Notes: generated by a model from the letters alone, not told the origin. DNA of 64,000 nt from Stutzerimonas kunmingensis (GCF_900114065.1 NZ_FORS01000001.1:744001-808000); one strand, 5' to 3'. Counted from the stretch's first letter, positions 9,093 through 19,357 are shown. A program made the numbers and translations.

Positions 9093-11294
9093 TTACAGCA
9101 CCTTGTCCAGGGTGATCGGCAGATCCCGCACGCGTTTGCCCGTCGCGTTGTAGATCGCATTGGCCACCGCCGCCGCCACGCCGACAATGCCGATCTCGCC
9201 CACGCCTTTGGACCCCAGGTCGTTGACGATCTCGTCGTGTTCCTCGACGAAGATCACGTCGATCTCGGGAATGTCCGCGTTCACCGGGATGTGGTACTCG
9301 GCAAGGTTGTGGTTCATGTAGCGGCCGAGCCGGTGGTCGATCAGCGTCTCCTCGTGCAGCGCCTGGCCGATGCCCCATACCACGCCGCCGACGATCTGGT
9401 TGCCGGCCGTCTTCGGGTTGACGATCCGTCCAGCGGCGATCGCGCTGACCACACGGCTGACCTTGATGGTGCCAAGGTCCTCATCGACGCGCACCTCGAC
9501 GAACACCGCCGAATGGGTCGCGGTCGCCCAGGCGTCGCGCTTCTCGTCGGGCTTGACGCTGGCTTCAGCGTCCAGCGCCCCGCTGACCTGGACGATGTCG
9601 CGCAGCGCCACGGCATGTTCGCCGGTTTTCAGCCGCAGCTGCCCATCGACGAACTCCACCGCGTCCAGACTCGCCCCGGTGAACGGCGAGGCCGGCGACT
9701 GCTGCACGGCGTCCAGCAGCTTCTGCCGCAGGCCGGCGCAGGCGCGCTGCACGGCGCTGCCCACCGATGACACGGTGGCCGAACCGCCTTCCAGCGGCGC
9801 CTGCGGCAGGCTGGAGTCGCCGAGACGGAATTCCACCTCGCTCATTGGCAGGCCCATCGCGTCGGCGGCGATCTGGGTCATCGCGGTGTAGGTGCCGGTG
9901 CCGATGTCGGCGGTGGCGCTGGTTACCAGCAGCCTTCCGTCCGCGTCGAGACAGGCGCGAGCGGAGGCTGGCATCTGCATCGCCTCCCAGACCCCAGTGG
10001 CCATGCCCATGCCGACCAGCTGATGACCGTCGCGCAGGCTGCGTGGCTGCGCCGGGCGCCGCGACCAGCCGAAGCGCTCGGCGCCCTGCTGGTAGCAGGC
10101 ACGCAGCTCCTTGCTGGAATAGCGCTTGCCCTCGTTGCCGTTGATGTCGGTGTAGTTGCGCAGGCGTAGCTCCAGCGGATCGATACCGACTTCATACGCC
10201 AGTTCGTCCATCGCGCACTCCAGCGCATAGACGCCGATGGTCGCCCCCGGAGCGCGCATGTCCAGCGGGGTATAGACGTCCAGCGGTGCCAGACGGTAGC
10301 CGAGGCGCACGTTGTCGCAGGCGTAGAGCATGCCGGACCACTCCACCTCGTGCTCGGTGAAGTCCTCGAAACGCGAGGTCTGGCCGATGGCCCTGTGCTC
10401 GATGGCCTGCAACCGCCCTTCGCCATCGGCGGCGAGCTTGAGCTGCTGGACGGTCCGCGGGCGATAGCCGAAGGTGAACATCTGCTGGCGGGTCAGCTCG
10501 ACGCGCACCGCGGCCTTGAGCTTGAGCGCGGCCATCACCGCCAGCGGCAGCTGGTATTGCGGGCGCAGGCCGGAGCCGAAGGCACCGCCGACGAAGGGCG
10601 ACAGCACGCGGATTTTGCCCTGCATGTCGAACACCTGTTCCAGGTAGCGTTGGCAGTTCTGCACGCCCTGGGTCTTGTCGTGGATCAGCAGCTCCCCGCC
10701 CGGCTGGTACTGGACGATGGAAGCATGCGGCTCCATGGGGTTGTGGTGTTCCACCGGGGTTTCGTACTCACGGTCGATGCGCTTTGCCGCCGCCGAGAAC
10801 GCCGAGTCGAAATCACCACGCGGCTCGGGCAGCTCGGCAGGCGCATCGTGGGCCTGGTCGCGCACGACCTGCAGATCGGTCTGGTGCGCCTCGACGTCGT
10901 ATTCGATGCGCACCAGGCTCGCGGCGTGGCGCGCCAGCGCCTGGGTCTCGGCGACGACCAGCGCCAGCGGCTGGCCGCTGTAGAGCACGCGGTCGTTGTA
11001 CAGCGGGCGGAACGGCGAGCCGTCGGCGGCATCGTCGTCCTCGTAGGGCTCGTCGTAGCTGGCCACCGGCGGGCGGTTCTGATGGGTCAGCACCAGGCGC
11101 ACGCCGGGCAGTGCCTCGGCCGCGGCGGCATCGATGTGCGTGACTCGGCCACGGGCGATGCGGCTCGAGACCACCGCGCCGTAGAGCAGCCCCGGCACCT
11201 CGGCTTCGGCGGCATAGCAGGCCTTGCCGGTGACCTTGAGCGGGCCGTCGACGCGGTCCAGCGGCTTGCCCAGTGGAGAGTTGGCGCTGTTCAT
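9093..11294 (-). CDS. Molybdenum aldehyde oxidase/xanthine dehydrogenase family, molybdopterin-binding subunit (PaoC-like)
   Basis: A 733-residue large subunit that should bind the molybdenum cofactor. It shows [21 protein letters not shown] at the N-terminus, the substrate-pocket region [13 protein letters not shown], and the catalytic glutamate motif [12 protein letters not shown] near the C-terminus. Length and motifs match PaoC (YagR) of the periplasmic aldehyde oxidoreductase rather than true xanthine dehydrogenase. It overlaps the FAD subunit gene by 4 nt and is last in the paoABC-type operon. Substrate probably aromatic or aliphatic aldehydes, not provable from sequence. Confidence 0.9.
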   Translation of the reverse strand: MNSANSPLGKPLDRVDGPLKVTGKACYAAEAEVPGLLYGAVVSSRIARGRVTHIDAAAAEALPGVRLVLTHQNRPPVASYDEPYEDDDAADGSPFRPLYNDRVLYSGQPLALVVAETQALARHAASLVRIEYDVEAHQTDLQVVRDQAHDAPAELPEPRGDFDSAFSAAAKRIDREYETPVEHHNPMEPHASIVQYQPGGELLIHDKTQGVQNCQRYLEQVFDMQGKIRVLSPFVGGAFGSGLRPQYQLPLAVMAALKLKAAVRVELTRQQMFTFGYRPRTVQQLKLAADGEGRLQAIEHRAIGQTSRFEDFTEHEVEWSGMLYACDNVRLGYRLAPLDVYTPLDMRAPGATIGVYALECAMDELAYEVGIDPLELRLRNYTDINGNEGKRYSSKELRACYQQGAERFGWSRRPAQPRSLRDGHQLVGMGMATGVWEAMQMPASARACLDADGRLLVTSATADIGTGTYTAMTQIAADAMGLPMSEVEFRLGDSSLPQAPLEGGSATVSSVGSAVQRACAGLRQKLLDAVQQSPASPFTGASLDAVEFVDGQLRLKTGEHAVALRDIVQVSGALDAEASVKPDEKRDAWATATHSAVFVEVRVDEDLGTIKVSRVVSAIAAGRIVNPKTAGNQIVGGVVWGIGQALHEETLIDHRLGRYMNHNLAEYHIPVNADIPEIDVIFVEEHDEIVNDLGSKGVGEIGIVGVAAAVANAIYNATGKRVRDLPITLDKVL

Positions 11295-12277
11295 CGGACG
11301 GTTCCTCCGGCGGCTTCGGTGAGCGCGCGCACGATGGCGCGATGGGCCAGGTCGATCTTGAAGGCATTGTCGGCAAGCGGTTGCGCACCTTGCAGCAGGC
11401 GATCGGCCGCCGCGGCGAAACATTCGGATTCGGCACGCTTGCCGCTGAGCAGTTCTTCGGCCTCCTCCAGGCGCCAGGGTTTGTGCGCCACGCCACCGAG
11501 CGCGATACGCCCGCGGCGAATGATGTCGCCATCCATCTCCAGCGCCGCCGCGACGGACACCAGGGCGAAGGCGTAGGAGGCGCGGTCACGCACCTTGAGA
11601 TAGGCGCAGTGGCTGGCAAAACCTTCCACCGGCAGCTCGATGGCGGTGATCAGCTCGCCCTCGACGAGTACGTTGTCCTGCTGCGGCTGGTCGCCGGGCA
11701 GGCGGTGGAAGTCCACCAGTTCCAGGCGTCGCTTGCCGTGCGGCCCCTCCACATGCACCCGGGCATCCAGCGCCGCCAGCGCCACGCACATGTCCGACGG
11801 ATGCACGGCGACGCAGTGTTCGCTGGCACCGAGAATCGCGTGGATGCGATTGCGCCCGTCACGCGCACTGCAACCGGAGCCCGGCTCGCGCTTGTTGCAG
11901 GGCGTGGCGGTGTCGTAGAAGTAGTAGCAACGGGTGCGTTGCAGCAGGTTGCCGCCGGTGCTGGCCATATTGCGCAGCTGCGGCGAAGCCCCGGCGAGAA
12001 TCGCCTTGCTCAGCAGCGGATAGCGCTGTTCGATCTGCGGGTGCCAGGCCAGGTCGGCGTTGCTAACCAGCGCACCGATGCGCAGGCCGCCCTCGGCGGT
12101 CTGCTCGATCTCGCGCAGCGGCAGGCCGTTGATGTCGATGAGCTGGCCGGGTTGCAGCACATTCTCTTTCATCAGGTCGAGCAGGTTGGTGCCGCCGGCG
12201 ATGTAGCGGCTCTGCGGCCCGTGCAGGGCGATGGCCTGGTCGATACGTTCGGGGCGCTGATAGCTGAACGGCGTCAT
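11291..12277 (-). CDS. Aldehyde oxidase FAD-binding subunit (PaoB-like)
   Basis: A 328-residue CO-dehydrogenase-type flavoprotein subunit. The FAD motifs [15 protein letters not shown] and [14 protein letters not shown] are clear. A cysteine-rich insertion ([13 protein letters not shown], then GSGC and EHC) matches the extra [4Fe-4S] cluster seen in PaoB and in 4-hydroxybenzoyl-CoA reductase. It passes electrons between the 2Fe-2S subunit and an external acceptor. Both ends overlap neighbours by 4 nt, so translation is coupled. Confidence 0.9.
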   Translation of the reverse strand: MTPFSYQRPERIDQAIALHGPQSRYIAGGTNLLDLMKENVLQPGQLIDINGLPLREIEQTAEGGLRIGALVSNADLAWHPQIEQRYPLLSKAILAGASPQLRNMASTGGNLLQRTRCYYFYDTATPCNKREPGSGCSARDGRNRIHAILGASEHCVAVHPSDMCVALAALDARVHVEGPHGKRRLELVDFHRLPGDQPQQDNVLVEGELITAIELPVEGFASHCAYLKVRDRASYAFALVSVAAALEMDGDIIRRGRIALGGVAHKPWRLEEAEELLSGKRAESECFAAAADRLLQGAQPLADNAFKIDLAHRAIVRALTEAAGGTVR

Positions 12278-12786
12278 TGCGCACCCTCCTGGCCGCGCAG
12301 CGTCGGCAGTGCGTCCTCGATGGCGGCGAGGATGTTGGGATAGGCGCCGCAGCGGCAGAGGTTGCCGCTCATGTGTTCGCGAATCTCGTCGCGGCTGCTG
12401 GCACGGTTCTCCGCTACTAGCCCGGCCGCCGAGCAGATCTGCCCCGGCGTGCAGTAGCCGCACTGGAAGGCATCGTGCTTGACGAACGCAGCCTGCAGCG
12501 GATGCAGCGTCGCATCGCTGGCCAGGCCTTCGATGGTGGTCAGGCTGGCGCCGTCGTGCATCACCGCCAGGGTCAGGCAGCTGTTGATACGCCGGCCGTC
12601 GAGCAGCACCGTGCAGGCACCGCACTGGCCGTGATCGCAGCCTTTCTTGGTGCCGGTCAGGCCGAGCTGGTCGCGCAGCAGGTCGAGCAAGGTGGTCCAG
12701 GGTTGCACCTGGAGCTCACGGCGTTCGCCGTTCAGCTCCAGGCTGATGGTGCAGGTCTGGCCTGCGGCTGAAGAATTTTCGCTCAT
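12274..12786 (-). CDS. Aldehyde oxidase 2Fe-2S subunit (PaoA-like)
   Basis: A 170-residue small subunit with both expected clusters: plant-type ferredoxin motif [15 protein letters not shown], and the helical-domain motif CGYCTPGQ with [10 protein letters not shown]. coli PaoA has a long twin-arginine leader; here the protein begins [20 protein letters not shown] with no RR motif, so the complex should stay in the cytosol. First structural gene of the operon; GTGAGGCCGCC precedes the start. Confidence 0.92.
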   Translation of the reverse strand: MSENSSAAGQTCTISLELNGERRELQVQPWTTLLDLLRDQLGLTGTKKGCDHGQCGACTVLLDGRRINSCLTLAVMHDGASLTTIEGLASDATLHPLQAAFVKHDAFQCGYCTPGQICSAAGLVAENRASSRDEIREHMSGNLCRCGAYPNILAAIEDALPTLRGQEGAQ

Positions 12787-12985
12787 GGCGGCCTCACGGT
12801 TTGGGCGTTGGTATGCGCTGTCCGTGCGTCTTGGGGTACGACTGGCGTGCCGCGAAAATCGTTCAGCCCTGCCGGTCGAGTGGCTGCCGCTGGCTGAGGG
12901 TCATCTCGCCGCGAACGGCGTGGCGCTGCGCGGACCGGCCAATTGATTCGTGCCGGTTTCCGGTAACCGCCACGGCGATTGGCGT

Positions 12986-13576
12986 TCAGGCCTGCCGGCG
13001 ATCATCGGGATGGTCGATGTCCTGCAGTACACCGGGATCGTTCAGGGCGAGCTCCAGTACCGGGTGCGCCGCGAAAAGCACCTGGGCACCGCGATCACCA
13101 TCCAGCTGCAGCAGCGCATCGCGATGGGCGCTGCCGATGCCGCGCGGATGGCCGGGGCGGCCGTCATAGGTCGGCACAACCAGGTTGTCTTCGCGGATTG
13201 CCGCCGCGATCTCGCGCAGGGTCCGCGGCTGCACATAGGGCATATCGGCCAGCGCCACCAGCCAGCCACGTCCTGCCGGCGCCTGGGCCACGGCCTGCGC
13301 AAGGCTGTGGCCGAGCCCGCGGGATTCCAGCGCAAGCACCTCGCAGTCGGCAGCGTTGGCGCTCAGCCAGTCGCGCAGAGGCAGATTGTCTGCACGGGTC
13401 ACCACCAGCAGCGGTTCGGCGACACCACGAAGGTTGGCCAGCGTGGCCGCCAGCACCGGCGGCGAAGACGCAGCAGCCAGGCTGGCCGCCAGCAGCTTGT
13501 CCGCCCCACAGGCCGCGCGATAACGGCTGCCCTGCCCCGCGGCGAGAACGATGGCGCAGACGCCCGGTTCAGGCAC
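12986..13576 (-). CDS. Molybdenum cofactor cytidylyltransferase-like nucleotidyltransferase (MocA family)
   Basis: A 196-residue GT-A fold nucleotidyltransferase with the NTP-binding signature IVLAAGQGSRYR at the N-terminus and the metal-binding LADMP motif near residue 110. MocA-type enzymes add CMP to Moco for enzymes of the xanthine oxidase family, which fits the paoABC-type genes 200 nt downstream. The start is GTG at 13576, overlapping the end of the XdhC gene by 8 nt, which implies coupled translation. Confidence 0.82.
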   Translation of the reverse strand: MPEPGVCAIVLAAGQGSRYRAACGADKLLAASLAAASSPPVLAATLANLRGVAEPLLVVTRADNLPLRDWLSANAADCEVLALESRGLGHSLAQAVAQAPAGRGWLVALADMPYVQPRTLREIAAAIREDNLVVPTYDGRPGHPRGIGSAHRDALLQLDGDRGAQVLFAAHPVLELALNDPGVLQDIDHPDDRRQA

Positions 13577-14546
13577 AGCGCTGTTGTTCCGGCAACGCCT
13601 GGCTGACCAGAGCGCCGTTTTTCAGCGCAACCACCTCGGCCATCAAGGACAGCGCGATTTCCGCCGGTGTACGGCTGCCGATGGGCAAGCCGATGGGTCC
13701 GTGCAACCGCTGCACCTGGCGCTCGCCGAGGCCCAGCGACAGCAGTCGCGCCTTGCGCTTTTCGCTGTTGGCCCGCGAGCCCAGCGCGCCGACGTAGAAA
13801 GCCTCCGATTGCAGCGCGGTAAGCAGTGCCATGTCGTCCAGCCGCGGGTCGTGGGTCAGCGCGACGATGGCGGTGTGCGCATCCGGCTCGATGGCCAGCA
13901 CGGCATCGTCCGGCATGCCGGGGACGAAGCGCACCGTCGCCGCATCCCAGTCGTGGGCATAACCTTCGCGCGGGTCACAGATCAGTACTTCGAAGCCAAG
14001 GCCATGTGCCAGGTCGGCGACATAACGCGACAGCTGCCCGGCGCCGATCATCAGCAGGCGCCAGGCCGGGCCGAATGGGGCGCGCAGGGTATGGCCATCG
14101 AACTGCAGCGCGGCGTCGCGGCCGGCGGTTTGCAGCGTTACGTCACCACTGGCGATATCCACGCAGCGCAGCAGCCGCTCGTGTGCGGCGCAGCGCCGCA
14201 GCAGCTCGTCGATCCAACCGGCATCGCGCAATGGCTCCTGCAGCAGGCGCAGGGTGCCACCACAGGGCAGACCGAAACGCGCGGATTCTTCCTTGCTCAC
14301 GCCATAGGTGATCAGCTGGCAGGTCGACGGTGGCTGGTCAGCCATGACCCGGGCGAGCAGATCGTCCTCGACGCAGCCGCCAGACACCGAGCCTTCAACG
14401 CGGCCATCGCCGCGCAGCGCCAGCAGCGAACCCACCGGACGTGGCGCACTGCCCCAGGTTTCCAGCACCGTGTAGAGCACCACCGCGTGGCCGTCGCGCA
14501 ACCAGTCGCGGGCGCGCCGCAGCACCGCCAGATCGACACTGTCCAT
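13569..14546 (-). CDS. XdhC/PaoD-type Moco insertion chaperone
   Basis: A 325-residue XdhC/CoxI family protein. The N-terminal XdhC domain shows VLYTVLETWGSAPRPVGS and GSVSGGCVEDDLL; the C-terminal Rossmann domain shows RLLMIGAGQLSRYVADLA and ALTHDPRLDD. Such chaperones bind the cytidylated or sulfurated cofactor and load it into the large subunit. GAGGAG precedes the ATG. With the MocA-type gene it forms the maturation pair for the downstream oxidase; the set of five genes faces the same way. Confidence 0.88.
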   Translation of the reverse strand: MDSVDLAVLRRARDWLRDGHAVVLYTVLETWGSAPRPVGSLLALRGDGRVEGSVSGGCVEDDLLARVMADQPPSTCQLITYGVSKEESARFGLPCGGTLRLLQEPLRDAGWIDELLRRCAAHERLLRCVDIASGDVTLQTAGRDAALQFDGHTLRAPFGPAWRLLMIGAGQLSRYVADLAHGLGFEVLICDPREGYAHDWDAATVRFVPGMPDDAVLAIEPDAHTAIVALTHDPRLDDMALLTALQSEAFYVGALGSRANSEKRKARLLSLGLGERQVQRLHGPIGLPIGSRTPAEIALSLMAEVVALKNGALVSQALPEQQRCA

Positions 14547-14618
14547 CGTTCTCCTCGGCTCTAGCCAGTTGCCGCCGGGACTTCCGGCAATGCAAGGAGT
14601 GACCGATCCGGGACGAGG

Positions 14619-15182
14619 TTAGTTCGTCGCCGGCACCAGCATGGCGTCGGCCACCTCGCGCCGCTTGCCCCGTCCGGCCAGGCGCTCCACCAGGCTCAGG
14701 GCGAATTCCAGGGCGGTCGCCGGGCCCTGACTGGTGATGCAGTTGCCGTCCACCACCACCGGCTGGTCGAGGAAATGTGTGCCGGTGAGGTTGTCGCTCA
14801 TGCCCGGATAGCAGGTCACCTGGCGGCCTTTGAGCACGCCGTAGGGATGCAGCGCGACCGCCGGTGCGGCGCAGATCGCGGCGAAATCGAGCCCGGCACG
14901 GGCCTGCTGGCGAACACGCTCGGCCAGCGGCTCCAGCTCGCCGAGGGTCTTCGCGCCCGGCATGCCGCCGGGCAGCACGATCAGGTCAAAATCCTGCGCC
15001 AGCACGTCGAGCAGCATGGCGTCGGCGGTGATCCGGGTACCGCGCGCGCAGGTCAGCATGCGCCGCTCTTCGGCACTGGCGACCAACACCTCGAACTCGG
15101 CACGCCGTAGCACGTCGATCAGGGTGACGGCCTCCAGGTCTTCGGAACCGTCGGCGATCGGAATCAGGACTCGTTTGCTCAT
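14619..15182 (-). CDS. DJ-1/PfpI family protein (YajL-like)
   Basis: A 187-residue single-domain DJ-1 superfamily protein. The nucleophile-elbow cysteine is in FAAICAAPAVALHP near residue 105, and the acidic partner in the GSEDLEAVT motif near the N-terminus. YajL/DJ-1 proteins are linked to protection against oxidative or glyoxal damage. The ATG at 15182 is preferred to an in-frame GTG at 15191 because it aligns with the usual MSKRVLIPIADG start. Same strand as the oxidase operon but separated by about 70 nt, so membership is uncertain. Confidence 0.87.
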   Translation of the reverse strand: MSKRVLIPIADGSEDLEAVTLIDVLRRAEFEVLVASAEERRMLTCARGTRITADAMLLDVLAQDFDLIVLPGGMPGAKTLGELEPLAERVRQQARAGLDFAAICAAPAVALHPYGVLKGRQVTCYPGMSDNLTGTHFLDQPVVVDGNCITSQGPATALEFALSLVERLAGRGKRREVADAMLVPATN

Positions 15183-15313
15183 GGCCTTCACCTGCTCAAT
15201 GGAAATTCAACCGCGCTGCCGCCCGGTGTAAGATGCGCGGCTTTTGCGATGACACGCGAATCGCCCGCCAGAGGCGACAGCCCTCACACTGACCGGCACA
15301 TAGAGGATCGACC

Positions 15314-16609
15314 ATGCTGGAAAAGCTATTTCAACTCAAGGCGCACAACACCACGCTGCGCACCGAGGTCCTGGCCGGTATCACCACCTTCCTGACGATG
15401 GCCTACATCCTCTTCGTCAACCCGAGCATCCTCGCCGAAACCGGCATGGATCACGGCGCGGTGTTCGTTGCCACCTGCCTGGCCGCGGCCATCGGCTCGG
15501 CGATCATGGGCCTGGTTGCCAACTACCCGATCGCGCTGGCGCCGGGCATGGGCCTGAACGCCTTCTTCACCTACACCGTCGTGCTGACCATGGGTTACAC
15601 CTGGCAGACCGCGCTGGGTGCGGTGTTCCTCTCCGGCGTGATCTTCTTCGGCCTGTCGATCTTCAAGATTCGCGAGTGGATCATCCACAGCATTCCGCTG
15701 GCCCTGCGCGCCGGCATTGCCGCGGGTATCGGCCTGTTTCTGGCGATCATCGCGCTGAAGAACGCCGGCATCGTCGTCGATAACCCGGCCACCCTGGTCG
15801 GCCTCGGCGACCTCAGCGCCGGCGGCCCGCTACTGGCCTGCCTGGGCTTCTTCCTGATCGCCGCGCTGGCCTACCGGCAAGTCACCGGGGCGGTGATGAT
15901 CGGCATTCTGGTGGTCACCGGCCTGTCGATCCTGCTCGGCCTGTCGCAGCTCAACGGCGTGGTGTCGATGCCGCCGTCGCTGGCGCCGACCCTTATGCAG
16001 CTGGACATCATGGGCGCGCTGGATATCGGCCTGATCAGCGTGATCTTCGCCTTTCTCTTCGTCGACCTGTTCGACACCTCCGGCACCCTGATCGGCGTGG
16101 CGCAGAAGGCCGACCTGCTGGACAAGGACGGCAAGATGCCGCGCCTGGGCCGCGCCCTGCTGGCTGACAGCACCGCGACCATGGCCGGCGCCGCACTGGG
16201 CACCTCGACCACCACCAGCTACATCGAATCCGCCGCCGGTACCGCCGCCGGTGGCCGCACCGGCCTGACCGCCTGCGTGGTCGCCCTGCTGTTCCTGCTC
16301 AGTCTGTTCTTCGCCCCGCTGGCCGGTGCCGTGCCGGCCTATGCCACCGCCCCGGCGCTGCTGTTCGTCGCCGTGCTGATGATGAGCAGCCTGGCCGGCA
16401 TCGACTGGGACGACCTCACCGTCGCCGCGCCGGTCGTGGTTGCCGCGCTGGCCATGCCGCTGACTTTCTCCATCGCCAACGGCATCGCCTTCGGCTTCAT
16501 CGCCTGGACCGCGATCAAGCTGCTGGCCGGCCGCTGGCGCGAGCTGAGTCCGGCGATGTGGATTCTCTCCGCACTGTTCGTGGTCAAGCTGGGCTGGTTC
16601 GCCGGCTGA
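15314..16609 (+). CDS. Purine (guanine/hypoxanthine/adenine) permease, AzgA-type NCS2 transporter
   Basis: A 431-residue integral membrane protein with about 13-14 hydrophobic segments. Family landmarks are LRTEVLAGITTFLTMAYILFV at the start, ALAPGMGLNAFF, LFVDLFDTSGTLIGVA and the GTSTTTSYIESAAGTAAGGRTG loop. Members import purine bases with protons. Substrate preference cannot be read from the sequence. ATAGAGGATCGACC precedes the ATG. No purine riboswitch was seen in the roughly 130-nt leader. The neighbouring molybdo-oxidase could suggest purine catabolism, but its motifs favour aldehydes. Confidence 0.9.
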   Translation: MLEKLFQLKAHNTTLRTEVLAGITTFLTMAYILFVNPSILAETGMDHGAVFVATCLAAAIGSAIMGLVANYPIALAPGMGLNAFFTYTVVLTMGYTWQTALGAVFLSGVIFFGLSIFKIREWIIHSIPLALRAGIAAGIGLFLAIIALKNAGIVVDNPATLVGLGDLSAGGPLLACLGFFLIAALAYRQVTGAVMIGILVVTGLSILLGLSQLNGVVSMPPSLAPTLMQLDIMGALDIGLISVIFAFLFVDLFDTSGTLIGVAQKADLLDKDGKMPRLGRALLADSTATMAGAALGTSTTTSYIESAAGTAAGGRTGLTACVVALLFLLSLFFAPLAGAVPAYATAPALLFVAVLMMSSLAGIDWDDLTVAAPVVVAALAMPLTFSIANGIAFGFIAWTAIKLLAGRWRELSPAMWILSALFVVKLGWFAG

Positions 16610-16615
16610 TCGCAG

Positions 16616-16705
16616 CGTAGGGTGGATGTGGCTTTTCTCATCCACCTTCCGTGCGGCAACGGTGGATGGATGAAGCGTCAGCTGCGCGCACCGATCCACC
16701 CTACG
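16616..16705. repeat. 90-bp MITE-like element with 12-bp terminal inverted repeats
   Basis: CGTAGGGTGGAT (16616-16627) is repeated inverted as ATCCACCCTACG (16694-16705). Between them lie nested hairpins, for example GGTGGATG / CATCCACC (16621-16628 / 16639-16646). The element fills the permease-trmA gap. A shortened copy with the same CGTAGGGTGGATG end lies at 43847-43875. No transposase gene is present. Confidence 0.75.
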
Positions 16706-16730
16706 ATTTACCTACCATTCCAGAGTCTTC

Positions 16731-17819
16731 ATGAGCGCTCCGCAATTCGACCCCGCCACTTACGACGCCCAACTCGCCGAGAAAGCCGCGCGGCTGGGGG
16801 AATTGCTGGCGCCCTTTGACGCACCCACCCCGGAAGTCTTCGACTCCCCACGGGAACACTATCGTCTGCGCACCGAGTTCCGCCTGTGGCGCGAAGACGG
16901 CCAGCGCCACTACGCGATGTTCGAGCAGGGCGAAAAGCACAAGGCGATCCTGATCGACGACTTCCCCATTGCCAGCCGTCGCATCAACGAACTGATGCCG
17001 CAGCTGAAAGCCGCCTGGCAGGCGTCGGAAGTCCTCAGCTTCAAGCTGTTCCAGGTGGAATTTCTCACCACCCTGGCCGGCGATGCGCTGATCACCCTCG
17101 CCTATCACCGCCCGCTGGACGAGGCCTGGCAGGCCGAAGCCGAGCAGCTCGCCGCCAACCTCGGCGTCAGCCTGGTCGGCCGTTCCAAGGGCAAGCGCAT
17201 CGTCATCGGGCGCGATTACGTGGAAGAAGAACTGGTAGTCGCCGGCCGCAGCTTCCGCTACCGCCAACCGGAAGGGGCCTTCACCCAGCCAAACGGTGAG
17301 GTCTGCCAGAAAATGCTGAGCTGGGCCTTCGAGGCGCTCGGCGAGCGCGACGACGACCTGCTCGAGCTCTACTGCGGCAACGGCAACTTCACCCTGCCGC
17401 TGGCCACCCGCGTGCGCCGCGTGCTGGCCACCGAGATCAGCAAGACTTCGGTCAACGCCGCGCTGGCCAATATCGCCGACAACGGCATCGACAACATCGA
17501 GCTGGTGCGTCTCTCAGCCGAGGAGCTGACCCAGGCGCTGAACGAGGTGCGCCCGTTCCGCCGCCTGGCCCATATCGACCTGAAGAGCTACGACTTCGGC
17601 AGCATCTTTGTCGACCCACCGCGCGCCGGCATGGACACGGACACCTGCGAACTGGCCCGTCGCTTCGAGCGCATCCTCTACATCTCCTGCAACCCGGAAA
17701 CCCTGGCGCAGAACATCGCCCAGCTGGCCGATACCCACCGCATCGAGCGCTGTGCGCTGTTCGACCAGTTCCCCTACACCCACCACATGGAGTCCGGGGT
17801 ACTGCTGGTTCGCAAATGA
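16731..17819 (+). CDS. trmA: tRNA (uracil-5-)-methyltransferase
   Basis: A 362-residue enzyme, the normal TrmA length, that forms 5-methyluridine at position 54 of tRNA. The SAM-binding region [17 protein letters not shown], the DPPRAGMD motif and the nucleophilic cysteine in [14 protein letters not shown] are visible. Unlike RumA/RlmD there is no N-terminal Fe-S cysteine cluster or TRAM domain. It starts 25 nt after the MITE-like element, whose right arm may sit in its leader. Confidence 0.95.
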   Translation: MSAPQFDPATYDAQLAEKAARLGELLAPFDAPTPEVFDSPREHYRLRTEFRLWREDGQRHYAMFEQGEKHKAILIDDFPIASRRINELMPQLKAAWQASEVLSFKLFQVEFLTTLAGDALITLAYHRPLDEAWQAEAEQLAANLGVSLVGRSKGKRIVIGRDYVEEELVVAGRSFRYRQPEGAFTQPNGEVCQKMLSWAFEALGERDDDLLELYCGNGNFTLPLATRVRRVLATEISKTSVNAALANIADNGIDNIELVRLSAEELTQALNEVRPFRRLAHIDLKSYDFGSIFVDPPRAGMDTDTCELARRFERILYISCNPETLAQNIAQLADTHRIERCALFDQFPYTHHMESGVLLVRK

Positions 17820-17891
17820 TCGCCGAGTGAACACCGGCCACCCGTCGACGTTCCACATCCGTAACCATTCAGCCGTTACGGAGGTGCAACC

Positions 17892-19286
17892 ATGCTGGTC
17901 TTCGAGCCGATCTATACCGACGGCCTGGAGCAGATTTCCTACCTGGTGGGCGACAGCAAGGCCGCGGTCGCCGCAGTGATCGACCCGCGACGCGACGTCG
18001 ATGTCTACCTCGACCTGGCCCGAGAGAAGGGCCTGCGCATCGCCTACGCCATCGAAACCCACATCCATGCCGACTTCGTCTCCGGCGCCCAGGCGCTGGC
18101 CGAACGCAGCGGCGCAGAGATCATCGGTGGCTGCTCGCCGGACTACGCCTTCAAGCTGCGCCAGGCTGCCGATGGCGAGGTGCTGGAACTCGGCCAGGTC
18201 AGCCTGGAAATCATCTACTCGCCCGGCCACACGCCGGAACACATCTCGCTGCTGCTGCGCGACGGCCAGCAGGGCGATGAGCCCTTCGCCCTGTTCACCG
18301 GCGACACCCTGTTCAACCTCGACGTCGGCCGCCCCGACCTGCTCGGCGAGGACAGCACCAAGCAACTGGCCGCCCAGCTCTATGCCACTCTGTTCACCCG
18401 CTACCTGCCGCTCGGTGAGCGAGTCGAGATCTACCCCTGTCACGGCGCGGGCTCGGCGTGCGGCAAGTCGATCGGCGACCGGCGGCGCTCCACGCTTGGC
18501 AACGAGTTGTTGTTCAACCCGGCGCTCAACCAGCGACGCAACGAAGCCGAATTCATCGACTGGCTGCTCAGCGGCATGCCCGAGCCGCCGCGTCACTATG
18601 CACGGCTGAAAAAGCTCAACGTGCGCCCGGCCACGCGCATGCACGGGCCGATGCTGCCAATGCCGCTGTCGCCGGAAGAGTTCGCCGAGCGCAGCGCCGA
18701 CCACAGCGCCGTGCAGCTGGTGGACCTGCGCTCGATCCTCGCCTTCGGCGGCGGCCATGTGCCCGGCGCGCTGAACATCGCCCTGCAGAACGAATTCGTC
18801 AGCTGGGCCGGCTGGATGCTCGACGATCAGCGACCGATCTACCTGATCGGCGAGGACAGCGAGCAGATCCACCAGGCCACGCTGCAGCTGTATCGGATCG
18901 GTCTTGATCGGGTGGAAGGCTATCTGCGCAACGGCATGACCGACTGGCAGAACGCCGGCCTGCCTCTGGCCAGTGTCGGCCAGTGGACGGTGCACGAGCT
19001 GAACCGTCGCCGCGACGATACCGAGGTCCAGGTACTCGACGTGCGCGCCCCCGAGGAGGTCGAGCAAGGCCGCGTACCCGACGCCCGCCACGCCTTCGTC
19101 GCCCATCTGCCCGAAGGACTGGAGCAACTGGACAAGAACAGGACCGTGGCGACCTATTGCGGCAGCGGCTACCGCGCCTCGATTGCCGCCAGCATCCTCA
19201 AGCGCCAGGGCTTTCGCCACGTGGTGAACGTGCCCGGCTCATGGATCGCCTGGCAGAAGCACGATCTGCCGGTGGCGGAGCGCTAA
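17892..19286 (+). CDS. Persulfide dioxygenase-like metallo-beta-lactamase fused to two rhodanese domains
   Basis: A 464-residue protein. The N-terminal MBL domain (about 1-240) has the ETHE1/Blh-type motif THIHADF (H57, H59, D61), then GHTPEHIS, GDTLF and PCHGAGSACG. Two rhodanese domains follow: the first (about 265-355) lacks a catalytic cysteine, while the second has the active loop VATYCGSGYRAS near residue 422. Related fusions oxidise glutathione persulfide to sulfite and transfer sulfane sulfur. CGGAGGTGCAACC precedes the ATG. Monocistronic in appearance. No CstR/BigR-type sulfide regulator lies next to it. Confidence 0.88.
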   Translation: MLVFEPIYTDGLEQISYLVGDSKAAVAAVIDPRRDVDVYLDLAREKGLRIAYAIETHIHADFVSGAQALAERSGAEIIGGCSPDYAFKLRQAADGEVLELGQVSLEIIYSPGHTPEHISLLLRDGQQGDEPFALFTGDTLFNLDVGRPDLLGEDSTKQLAAQLYATLFTRYLPLGERVEIYPCHGAGSACGKSIGDRRRSTLGNELLFNPALNQRRNEAEFIDWLLSGMPEPPRHYARLKKLNVRPATRMHGPMLPMPLSPEEFAERSADHSAVQLVDLRSILAFGGGHVPGALNIALQNEFVSWAGWMLDDQRPIYLIGEDSEQIHQATLQLYRIGLDRVEGYLRNGMTDWQNAGLPLASVGQWTVHELNRRRDDTEVQVLDVRAPEEVEQGRVPDARHAFVAHLPEGLEQLDKNRTVATYCGSGYRASIAASILKRQGFRHVVNVPGSWIAWQKHDLPVAER

Positions 19287-19357
19287 GCCCGCCGCCGGGT
19301 AACCCGCCAAGGGTGGAAAACGGCCGACGGCCTTTTCGACTGCCCGGGCGCTTCCGC

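Noticed and set aside
9093..12786. Xanthine dehydrogenase XdhAB
   Set aside because: Three separate subunits and the 4Fe-4S-type cysteine insertion in the FAD subunit fit the PaoABC group; a neighbouring purine permease alone is not enough.
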